DNA from: Diogma glabrata
Taxonomy: Eukaryota > Arthropoda > Insecta > Diptera > Cylindrotomidae
Reading direction: 5' to 3'
DNA length: 64,000 bases
Assembly: GCA_963693315.1 (NCBI GenBank)
Contig: OY856186.1
Span: 132,697,841 to 132,761,840, forward strand
How positions within the stretch are numbered: position 1 is the first letter of the stretch; each line of letters opens with the position of its first letter. The notes below the pieces were generated by a model. It searched no databases, was not told where the DNA came from, and was given only the letters and a program-made list of their open reading frames with translations. The translations under genes and the position numbers were made by a program. This document shows positions 33,100 to 41,873 of this stretch, one piece after another.

Positions 33100-34215
33100 A
33101 TTGAAAATGAATTTGGACATGGGAATTTTTGAATTTGTTATAGTTTTTGAAATATTTTTGGAATTTTGAAAAAAGTATGTATTTTTGATATTGTAATAAT
33201 TTTTGCAATATTTTTAGATTTTTGGAAAAAGTTTTAATTTTTGATTTTGTAAGAATTTTTGAAATATTTTTGGAATTTTGAAAAATTTTAAATTTTTGAT
33301 TTTTTATAATTTTTGGAATTTTGAAAAAAGATTCAATTTTTGATTTTGTAATAATTTTTGGAATATTTTTAGAATGTTGAAAAAAGTTTGATTTTATTAT
33401 AATTTTACAATATTTTTGGAATTTTGAAAGAAATATGAATTTGTGATTTTGCAATATTTTATCGAATCGCTAAATTGAAGGTTTTTGAATAGTTTGCTGA
33501 AAATGAAAATGAAATTGGACATGGACATTTTTGAATTTGTTATAGTTTTTGAATATTTTTGGAATTTTGAAAAAGTTTTAATTTTTGATTTTGTAAGAAT
33601 TTTTGAAATATTTTTAGAAAATTTTAAATTTTTGATTTTATTATAATTTTTGTAATTTTGGAAAAAGTTTCAATTTTTGATATTGTTATAATTTTTGCAA
33701 TATTTTTACTTTTGAAAAAAGTTTGAATTTTTAAGAAATTTTGGAATATTATTAGAATTTAGAAAAACTTTAAATATTTGATTTTATTCCAATTTTTGGA
33801 ATGTTTTTAGCATTTAAAAAACAAATTTTTTTAATTTTATATATATTTTTAGAATTTTGAAAAAAGTTTCAATTTTTGAATTTTTAAGAATTTTTGGAAT
33901 ATTATTAGAATTTAGAAAAAGTTTAAATATTTGATTTTATTCTAATTTTTGGAATATTTGGAATTATGAAAAAAGTTTCAATTTTGGATTTTGTATAATT
34001 TTTGCAATATTTTTAGAATTTTTGAAAAAAGTTTAATACTAATATTTGATTTTGCAATAATTTTTGGAATATTTTTAGGATTTTGGAAAAAGTTTGATTT
34101 TATTTATTTTTTACAATATTTTTGGAATTTTGAAAGAAATATGAATTTGTGATTTTGTAATATTTTCTCGAAACACTAAATAGAGAGGTTTTTGAGTAGT
34201 TTGCTGAGTGTAACT
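33100..34215. repeat. AT-rich degenerate tandem array
   Basis: Some twenty degenerate units of about 50 bases built on AATTTTTGATTTTGTAATAA and TTTTTGGAATATTTTTAGAA and TTTTGAAAAAAGTTT. Blocks recur at larger spacing: GAAATTGGACATGGACATTT-like at 33106 and 33505, and GAAAGAAATATGAATTTGTG at about 33425 and 34132. So there is a higher-order structure. Minus-strand frame 33454-33023 is low-complexity translation of it. Confidence 0.8.
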
Positions 34216-34330
34216 AAAAACCATGTCCGCATAAAAGTTTTTTGCCGAAAACTATATCAAAATCCTTAACCCAGACCGAAGTCTTGATATCTCAGAGCTG
34301 TGAGATTTCAGCCCCTCCATATTTTATTAT
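34205..34330. repeat. Dispersed repeat R4 (partial)
   Basis: AACTAAAAACCATGTCCGCA through CAGCCCCTCCATATTTT. Closely matches 47575-47690. Confidence 0.8.
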
Positions 34331-34358
34331 TTTGAAATAGTTATTTCAAGGTGGCGTG

Positions 34359-34721
34359 TGTGTTTCCGCAACCAGTAAAATTAAGCCCATAAGGCAACAC
34401 TAAATCAATTAACAAAAACAATTATAGCAATTATAGCAATCGCTCTACTCCTTTGTTCTCAAGAGTAATAAAAAAGATAATTTTGTTTTGTTCTATTGTC
34501 AGTTTGTATACAGAACTCAACATAAAAACATATACATGTTCTTAAAACTAATTTAACTAAATGTTTTTATATAATAATTGTATTTGAAAAACATGGTGTC
34601 ATTGTTGTAACGTTTAAATAATTGTAAATAAACATAAAAATAAATGTGAATAAATCCCGTTCAAATTAAAATTACCTACAGTGTTATAACTAGCATTCAA
34701 AAAATAAAACAAAAAATAACA
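34359..34721 (+). repeat. BEL 3' LTR
   Basis: 363 bp, pairs with 26055-26417. No convincing polypurine tract directly precedes it (AAGGTGGCG is the nearest purine-rich run), which may reflect damage in the 3' region. Confidence 0.9.
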
Positions 34722-34937
34722 GACTGATTTAAGGAATACCTTCCTAAGAAGAAAAATAAACAAAATTTAAAGTCTATTTTTGTAAACCATTTACATAGTT
34801 AATAACAATAGCTACACCACTTTTAAAAAAAAATTGAAGGCTTTACATTTATGTAGCCAAGGATCTCTAAAAGAATCACTTGATGATTTTGAAATTTACA
34901 AGGGATTTAAAACCCAACAAAATGTAATTTTGTAATG
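34722..34937 (+). pseudogene. Penelope-like GIY-YIG endonuclease fragment, right half
   Basis: Continues the fragment at 25955-26054: FKEYLPKKKNKQNLKSIFVN, H, and later LHLCSQGSLKESLDDFEIYK, GFKTQQNVIL, the typical C-terminal tail of Penelope endonuclease ORFs. Stops and a frameshift interrupt it. The BEL insertion splits the domain just after the conserved Arg of the YIG block. Confidence 0.68.
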
Positions 34938-35509
34938 AAGAGCTTTCTCATTGGCGAACCAATGAGAATGGCATAGCAGGATGCGTACCTTGAGTAATTT
35001 AACGCCGTCACGACTAATGCTCAGCCATCGTGGATTTGATAGATTTTTACCTGCTGCTTCAACGCAAATGCAGAAATGTACGCAATTTACGAAAATACAC
35101 AGAAATGGAAAAAAAAATACAAGTGAAAAAGGGAGACTCTGGCGACCCATGTTGCGAAAGATCTACGATCAGCGCGTCCAACCCACTCAATCATTCCCAG
35201 ACGCTCACACACCCACGCTTCACACATGCTAACATTCACCCACACATTCAGCCGGCGACGCAAGACACTTAAGCCCTAAGACCCGCCGCGGGCATCGCAA
35301 GTGGTAGATTTCATTACTTCGTTGTATGGCTGTCATTTTATTATGGAATGTTTATGTTGAATAAATGTAAGAAATCACATGATTAAGTCCTTCCGGCTTC
35401 CAAGTACCACGGCCTTAGCCCTCCACTAATCCAACAGGTAAAGTATCAGGAAGATTGAATATCGATGTTGAGTTGAACTTCGGTTGCAATCACACCCAAA
35501 ACTTGATGA
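34938..35509. other. Unassigned stretch, no gene
   Basis: Slightly more GC-rich than its surroundings (35130-35300, with ACACACCCACGCTTCACACA and CGCCGCGGGCATCGCAAG). Short overlapping frames on both strands lack any recognisable domain. It may be 3' sequence of the Penelope-like element or another relic. Confidence 0.4.
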
Positions 35510-37420
35510 CAATTAAACACATACGACCACAATAGTAAAATTTTGAAGCAAATGTTGATTTATAAATGCAGTAACAGCAAACACTTGATATAAAATGATG
35601 TTTGTCACAGAATATAATATATGACAGCAATAGCAAAACTTTGATGTAAATGATGATTTATAATATGCAGTAACAGCAAAAACTTGATATAAAATGATGC
35701 TTTTCACAGAATACAATATATGACAGCAACAGCAAAAATTCAATATAAATGTTGATTGGATATCAGTCAAAATTGTAATATCTATGTTGCGTTGCAATAT
35801 GTATAATACACCGTAGTAATAGAAAAACTTGGCCACAAATGTTGCGTTGAAACATGTAATAATAGCAAATAATTGATATCAATGTTGATTTGAAATAAGT
35901 AAAATAGATGATAGCAACAGCCAAAAATTTGATATAAATGATGATTAGAAAGATGTCAAACATACGGCAGCAATAGTAAAAACTTGACACCAATGTTTGT
36001 TGAAATATGTGTAATGCACAGCAGTAATTGTAAAACGTTGTTATCAAATAAGCCAAATAGATGATTTGATATAAGGGCAATTCCACGTGACTCACGTTAC
36101 AAAATGACACAGTTTTCGAGTTTATAATTGCTATTTATTTGCAGTTTTGATTCTTTTTGGTGAAAAAACACTGCTTATATGAACCAAGGGACTTCCTACA
36201 GTAGAGAAATATACTATTTTAAAAGAAAAATATATAATTGAGGGAACAGCAGTCTTATTTATAAGCGTGACTCACGTTACAATGAAACAGACAAACATAT
36301 TTGGAAGGTAACATAAATGTTAATTTTCTCCTCTTGCAGAATAGTTATTTAAAAAAAACTTACTTCAAAAGGATTGGAACATTCATAACTCTTGTTTAAC
36401 ACTTAAATTACAAATTTTACATGTTAGTCATTAGGTTAATTCTAATTAATATGTGTGACTCACGTTACTCTATTCTGTGACTCACGTTACATTTCCTTTT
36501 TCTACTTCTTAGTTTTACATCTGTATAAATTTTAATGCTTCAAAAGGTATTTGACATTAATTATATGCATCTGTGAAACCTTGTGTGGAAATGTATTGGC
36601 AACACTGTAGCAACAATGCATTGATTTTAATAATTACTGTAAATATAACTTTGGCAGTATTAAAATCAAAATCAACTTGTTGTATTCCTTCTATTAATTC
36701 AAAAATGTAAATTATGTAAATTATAATTATTAATGATTAATTATAATTATTATTATAATATTAATCATTATAATATTAATTATTATTAATTATAATTATT
36801 ATTATATTATAATTATAATTATTATTAATTATAATTATGTAAATTATTTGGTAAATTATAAACTTCTAACATATTTCAATACATCTAAATCAAAGTTTAG
36901 TTGTTTTTTTGAAATTTTTTTTTTTGATTGTGTGTCCTATGTTTCGTGGAATTGCCCATAACTGTTGATTGGCAATATCATATAGTAGTAACAGCAGTAC
37001 TCTGCTACAAACGATGTGTTCCAATAAATACAATATGCGACGAACAATCGTCAAATTTTGATGTAAATGTGGGTTTACAGTATGCAGTAATAGCGATAAC
37101 TGGATAAAGATGATGTATTTCAATGAATAAAAAAAAATCTGACAGCAATAATAAAACTTTGATGTACAGGTTGATTTGCCAAATATAAAATATGCAGCGG
37201 TAACAGCAAAACTGTTTTACCAATGTTGAGCTGTCGTATAGAAAATATACGATAGCACCAGCAAAAACTTGATACAAATAATGCGTTTCAATATCTATAA
37301 TATACGGCAGCAATCGTAAAACTTTGATATCAATGTTGGTTGAAATATGTTAAATACACCGCAGTGACAGTAAAACTTTGATCTCAATGTTGAGTTGAAA
37401 TAATAACAAAACTTTGTTAC
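35510..37420. repeat. Degenerate satellite, about 60-70-bp unit, split by a MITE
   Basis: Units resembling GCAGTAACAGCAAAAACTTG then ATATAAAATGATG recur many times at 35510-36070 and again at 36962-37420. Several minus-strand frames (Tyr/Cys/Leu-rich, e.g. 35836-35513 and 37313-37005) are translations of this array and have repeated phrases, so they are not taken as genes. Confidence 0.8.
36075..36957. mobile_element. 883-bp TIR element inserted in the satellite
   Basis: Perfect 13-bp inverted ends GGGCAATTCCACG, with direct repeat ATAA on both sides (36071-36074 and 36958-36961). Non-coding. Inside its left half the 14-mer GTGACTCACGTTAC occurs four times in the same orientation (36087, 36267, 36455, 36477). 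The right half has a long TAATTATAATTATT palindromic run (about 36715-36850). Family unknown. Confidence 0.78.
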
Positions 37421-37605
37421 ACCCAAAAAAAATGAACTCTATTGACTTGCTGGCATTATATTACACTTTATGAAATATTCCAAATTAAATTTTATTTTTC
37501 TTATCAGACCAATTCACAGAGCATACATATATAGTTTTTTTTTGTAAATTAATTCCCAACTTTTGAAAATTGAGAGAAACGATAACTATGTAGTAGAATT
37601 AAATT

Positions 37606-37985
37606 TAAGACGTCACTGATTACTGTTATTTTATCTAACAATTTATTTAACAATTTATCGAACAAATTAAAACTATCGGTAAACTTTTTTTATATAAGAC
37701 CTCGCTAATTACTGTTATTTTAGCTAACAATTTAAGTAACAAGTATCAAACAATTTAAAACTATCTGTAAATTTTTATAATTACGAAATCACTAATTACA
37801 GTTACTTTAGCTAACAATTTACGTAACAATTTAACACACAATTTATTCTTTATTTTCAATAGTAAAACTATCCGTAAATTTTTATAATTACGATATCCCT
37901 AATTACAGTTACTTTAGCTAACAATTTACGTAACAGTTTAACACAAAATTTATTCTTTATTTTCAATAGTAAAACTATCAAACAA
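37606..37985. repeat. Tandem repeat, about four units of 95-125 bp
   Basis: TAATTACAGTTACTTTAGCT then AACAATTTACGTAACA and AAAACTATC(C/T)GTAAATTTTT recur four times, with the last two units nearly identical. Confidence 0.8.
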
Positions 37986-40212
37986 ATATTACAGGCAAAC
38001 GTTTTGAAAATTAGCCTCCCAGACGTCAAAACACGCACCAACATTCCAATAGAAAAAAATAGAATTCACCAAGAGACGTCAAAACAAAAACGAATCCAAA
38101 AATGTAATCGACTAAGAGCATTTACGGTTTTTACATCACTAACATATATAGATTTTTTTGATAAAATTTTTGTTTTCAAAACATTTTTTTTTGTAAATTT
38201 TTTGTTTGATTTTTTTAACGGCACAAACATATAAATAATTTTTTTCTTCAAATTGAATTTTGTTTACTTTTATTTATTTTGCACAACACATATAAATTTT
38301 TTCTAAATTGAAACTAGTTGGACGGATACATTTAAAAAAAATTGCACTAATTGAACTATTTAAGGATAAATTTAATTTAAGTAAAAATTTCACTACTTAA
38401 TATTAACTTAATTTTAAGAAAAAATGCATGAATGCAAAATTTTTCCAATAATTTTGTCATTCATGAGAAGAGATGCTGCACAAGAGACTGAACGATTGGA
38501 TATTCATGGCTTTTATATTAATTTAATATCGAAAATATTGCTACCAGTTTCGTAGTAGGGGAAATAATGTTAGCACATTTTCCGTAAGAAACAAGAACAC
38601 TGATTGGTATTTTGTAATACATAAAATGGCAAGACGATTTCACGAACTAAGTTATTTCCAACGCATTGGGGAGAAATATCAACGTAGTAGAATGGATCAA
38701 ACGCAAGTTTAATCGATGTTATGACGTTTATGTATCATGAAATAACAACTTACAACAGTATTACAGTAAAATTTAGATCTACAACGGAAAGATAAATTGA
38801 TAAAAATAACCATATAAGAAATATAATACGTTTTGAAGACAATTACCAAAACGGATTGTAGGATGATAATTTTTAGCTATTGAGACGATTGGACAAATAT
38901 GCACAGCTGTTTGAGGCTTGAAAACGTTCAGGGCAATTACGGTTAGTGTTCAGAGAATTCAAATTTTGGTAGTACGGTGAAAAAATCTCATGCGTAAAAG
39001 ATTTTTCATCAAGTATCTACACAATATCAATCAACTACATATTTGAATATTTGTTTTCTTGTTGTAATCAGTGAATAACTTGTATGGTCAAACTACGTTA
39101 ATTTAAATTATTTAAAAAAAAAACTTTCTTTAATAAACATCAAGTTGTGGCGTAAAAACCGAAAGCAAAATGCTTGTGAAAACCCAGTATGAACCAATAT
39201 TAGGGGATTGCAAAGTGAAATATTATGATTAATGGTGTTGTTATAAAAAAACTATGTGTAACGGAAACTATATAGAACGATAAGCTACAGATTATGGATG
39301 ACTGAGAAACTATTATAAACTACGTGTGGTAAGCAAAATTGTGAACTATGAAAAAACAGACATTATAAAAATCTGAAACCCTACCGCTCTACGGTTTCAT
39401 GCTCCAGTCTACATAACAATTTTAAATGATAAACTTTCATTTAATTCAAATATGTATATAAATATATAAAACTGAAAACAAACAGTATGAGTATGTATCT
39501 ACCTATAAAAATTTGCAAAACTGCAGTAATTGCACAACTGCCATTTTATCCCACAGTAATTATTTATGTGTCAATTGAAAAAACGATCTATTCCAATTTC
39601 TTATTTAAGTTTCAAGATAAAGGAAAAAAAAATATTTTGAGATCATTTACAAACACGGTGATTTGATTGTTTATTGGTTTTCTTATGTGTTTATAATTAA
39701 TTTGTTTAAAATGTTAAACATATATAAGGTAGTAAAGTTAAGCTAATATTTTAGAAATAATTTTGGAATAGAGACATTGTAACTCAAGGGTGCCACCCTA
39801 TTGACAAAGGGTGCCACATTATCGACGTAAACCACTTTTCCTATACGTTATTCAGCATATGTGTTTTCAGACCTGGTCGTCAAAGAATCATTCTTGCATA
39901 CTAAATAATATACCGTAAAAAAAGTCAATATGGTATCTATAGGAAAATTCAAAGCTATTACTAATTGTGGTGATGGTATTCTATGCTCAACATGTTGGTT
40001 CGATTAATATTTTTAAAATTTTATTTCACGTAATAACTTAAAAATTTTAAAAAGTAGAATAGATTTTTTTTGAGCCACTAACACATTTATAGGACACATT
40101 TATAAGTTATCACAATTTATAAATTAATATTATATGGATAACCTGGTTAAAATGGTTTCTAAGTGATTTATCGTTGAAAACATTGTGATGGTTTGTTTAA
40201 GGTTTTTACGGT
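37986..40212. other. AT-rich right arm of hAT-2, no gene
   Basis: Nothing coding is supported; frames at 38004-38251 on both strands are Lys/Phe-rich. Near 39785-39815 there are two GGGTGCCAC motifs related to those at the hAT-2 ends. Confidence 0.6.
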
Positions 40213-40356
40213 CGGGTGTCACTCCAAATCGGGTGACACCCGGGGCGGACCGAAAACCCCTCGCCAGCCCCCACCCCTAGCTACGCTACTGCTTGAAGAT
40301 CAGGCACATGGTTTTTATGTTTTTGGGTGTAACAAGTATTATGAGTCCAATTGTGA

Positions 40357-40555
40357 AAATAATAATAATAATGAGCAATTTCACGAGGATTCAACAACGT
40401 TTTGACTTGACCCCTTTTAATTTTGATTTTTTTTTGTTAATAGATAGTCTTTCATAAATAAAAATACAAGTTCTCTTAGAATTTTTTTTTTCGACCAGGG
40501 GTTTTCACAGGGTGCCCCTCAATTTTTTGTTATTTTGTGATGTGAGTGCATTTTG
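40357..40555. repeat. Dispersed repeat R2
   Basis: GAGCAATTTCACGAGGATTC through GGGTGCCCCTCAATTTTTTG matches 60767-60950 closely. A weaker relative is at 40980-41065 (GAGCAATTTCAGTCAAGTTC). It abuts the long-TIR element on the right. Could be an arm of the same larger element. Confidence 0.75.
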
Positions 40556-41281
40556 ACGAGCGATTGTAGAAAAACTACTCAATCGATGTTCATAAATGAT
40601 ATGTCGTTGAATAGGTATTAGAACAAAGTTTTTAAAAATGTACACTGTTAATTTTTTGAAATAATTTTCAACGGTGTAACATAAGAAAAAAACGGTGTAG
40701 CATAAGAAAAGATGGCGCTACACCTTTTTTTTTTAAAAATTGAAGCTTATTTTATATCTAACTACTTGTGAAAGTTTAGGACATGCGCTATTTTTTTGTT
40801 TTAAAGATAAGATTCGTTGTGCATATGGCTGTCGGGAATCAGTTTTTTTGTTCTAAAGGAAAATTATAAAAATGGCGTTATAAACTAAGAGATTTTTTTA
40901 TGTTAAATATCAAATATTTTATTATTAGATGAACTTTTTAAAATATTATAAAAATTATATATTTACAATAAAGAAAATATGAGCAATTTCAGTCAAGTTC
41001 AGCAAAATTTTGCGATATTTTGACTAGACCCTTTTTAATTTGGTTTATTTTTGTTTATAGATAGCTAAATAAATATGCTTTTACAGTTTGAATTGACTTA
41101 AACCATTTTCAAAATTAACTGAACGGCGTATAAATGATTTAACGCAAAAGCAAACCTCGAAATTCTAGTGTTATTTATTAATTATTTTCCGAACTCATTA
41201 TTTTTTCACCATTAACTTTCACTTAAAAAAAAACAATTTTGATATTTAGGAGAACAGCTTATTTTTATGGGCCTATGGTCC

Positions 41282-41481
41282 NNNNNNNNNNNNNNNNNNN
41301 NNNNNNNNNNNNNNNNNNNNNNNNNNNNNNNNNNNNNNNNNNNNNNNNNNNNNNNNNNNNNNNNNNNNNNNNNNNNNNNNNNNNNNNNNNNNNNNNNNNN
41401 NNNNNNNNNNNNNNNNNNNNNNNNNNNNNNNNNNNNNNNNNNNNNNNNNNNNNNNNNNNNNNNNNNNNNNNNNNNNNNNNN
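41282..41481. other. Assembly gap of 200 N
   Basis: Exactly 200 unknown bases; a round number suggests a placeholder length. It lies upstream of LINE B and may hide its 5' part or part of the host DNA element. Frames reading through it are meaningless. Confidence 0.98.
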
Positions 41482-41581
41482 ATATTCAGGCAGTAAACTT
41501 AGTCCTAGTAACAAGTTTGCCCAACTGCATGAACAATTTTTCCTTTTGGTGATATAATAGATCTAAGTTTTTGTCGGGGAT

Positions 41582-41636
41582 CCAACAAAGCATCTGGGCC
41601 AGATTGTATTCCTTCAATTATTCTAAAAACATTTAT
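41582..41636 (+). pseudogene. Short RT fragment next to LINE B
   Basis: Plus strand SNKASGPDCIPSIILKT matches NTNKASGPDNIPPIILKT in the RT of LINE B itself (43237 on), but here it lies upstream of that ORF. It is a relic of another copy or of a rearrangement at the gap. Confidence 0.6.
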
Positions 41637-41873
41637 CAGTTTTGGCGTTTTCTGTTGATTGTTTACCTTTTATTGTTTCAATTTCTATTATGATTTCACA
41701 GTTCAATTGCGATTTCAGAGTTTAGATTGTCGATTTGGCAGCTGGAACTTAGACTTAGATTCAAGTTTTCGGGCTGTTGATTTGTCAGTTTGGATTTTGT
41801 TTTTATATTGAATGCAATTAAGGCTTTTCTTTAAGGTTTAAGGTTTATTAAGGTTTATAAACGTTGAGTTAAA

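Larger units (their letters stand above)
31736..34358 (+). other. BEL 3' non-coding region, repeat-rich
   Basis: No gene. Between pol and the 3' LTR, where most BEL elements have little sequence. The first kilobase is AT-rich, with a GC-rich patch at about 32400-32460 (CTGTCTGCCGGCCGTCCGGC). Tandem repeats then fill it, and the dispersed repeat R4 sits near the end. Some of this probably arrived by secondary insertion. Confidence 0.7.
26055..34721 (+). mobile_element. BEL/Pao LTR retrotransposon, defective
   Basis: Bounded by two 363-bp LTRs (26055-26417 and 34359-34721), TGTGTTTCC...AATAACA. Between them are a gag-pol frame of BEL type with one TGA and a deleted integrase, then 2.6 kb of repeat-filled non-coding DNA. 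The target duplication is only GAC (or AGAC if the last A of the LTR is shared). The LTRs look almost identical; one difference was seen (TTTAATTAAATG versus TTTAACTAAATG). Confidence 0.9.
14139..40291. mobile_element. hAT-2: composite 26-kb hAT element with nested insertions
   Basis: The left end CAGTGGCGTAGCTAG at 14139 pairs with the inverted right end CTAGCTACGCTACTG ending at 40291 (14 of 15 match). The flanks are the exact 8-bp direct repeat CTTGAAGA (14131-14138 and 40292-40299). Near both ends are GGGTGNCACC-type motifs (14153-14164, 39788, 39806, 40213-40242). Minus-strand pieces of a hAT transposase occur at 25499-24972, about 23900-23543 and 18090-17307, so this was an autonomous hAT. 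It has since been inflated by foldbacks, gypsy, LINE-derived, Penelope-like, BEL, satellite and MITE sequence. No alternative right terminus was seen nearer the transposase. Confidence 0.8.

Noticed and set aside
33023..33454. 143-codon minus-strand frame with repeated FSKFQKYFKN-like phrases
   Set aside because: Translation of an AT-rich tandem repeat.
34896..35272. Three overlapping frames of 80-84 codons in a GC-richer patch, considered as a small host gene
   Set aside because: They conflict with each other, lack a domain, and sit between a Penelope relic and a satellite.
35513..37313. Several minus-strand frames with Tyr/Cys/Leu-rich repeated phrases resembling membrane proteins
   Set aside because: They are translations of a degenerate satellite; phrases recur with the repeat period.
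38004..38251. Overlapping frames on both strands
   Set aside because: Low-complexity Lys/Phe content in AT-rich DNA, no start context or domain.
41212..41557. Frames crossing the assembly gap
   Set aside because: They consist mostly of unknown residues.
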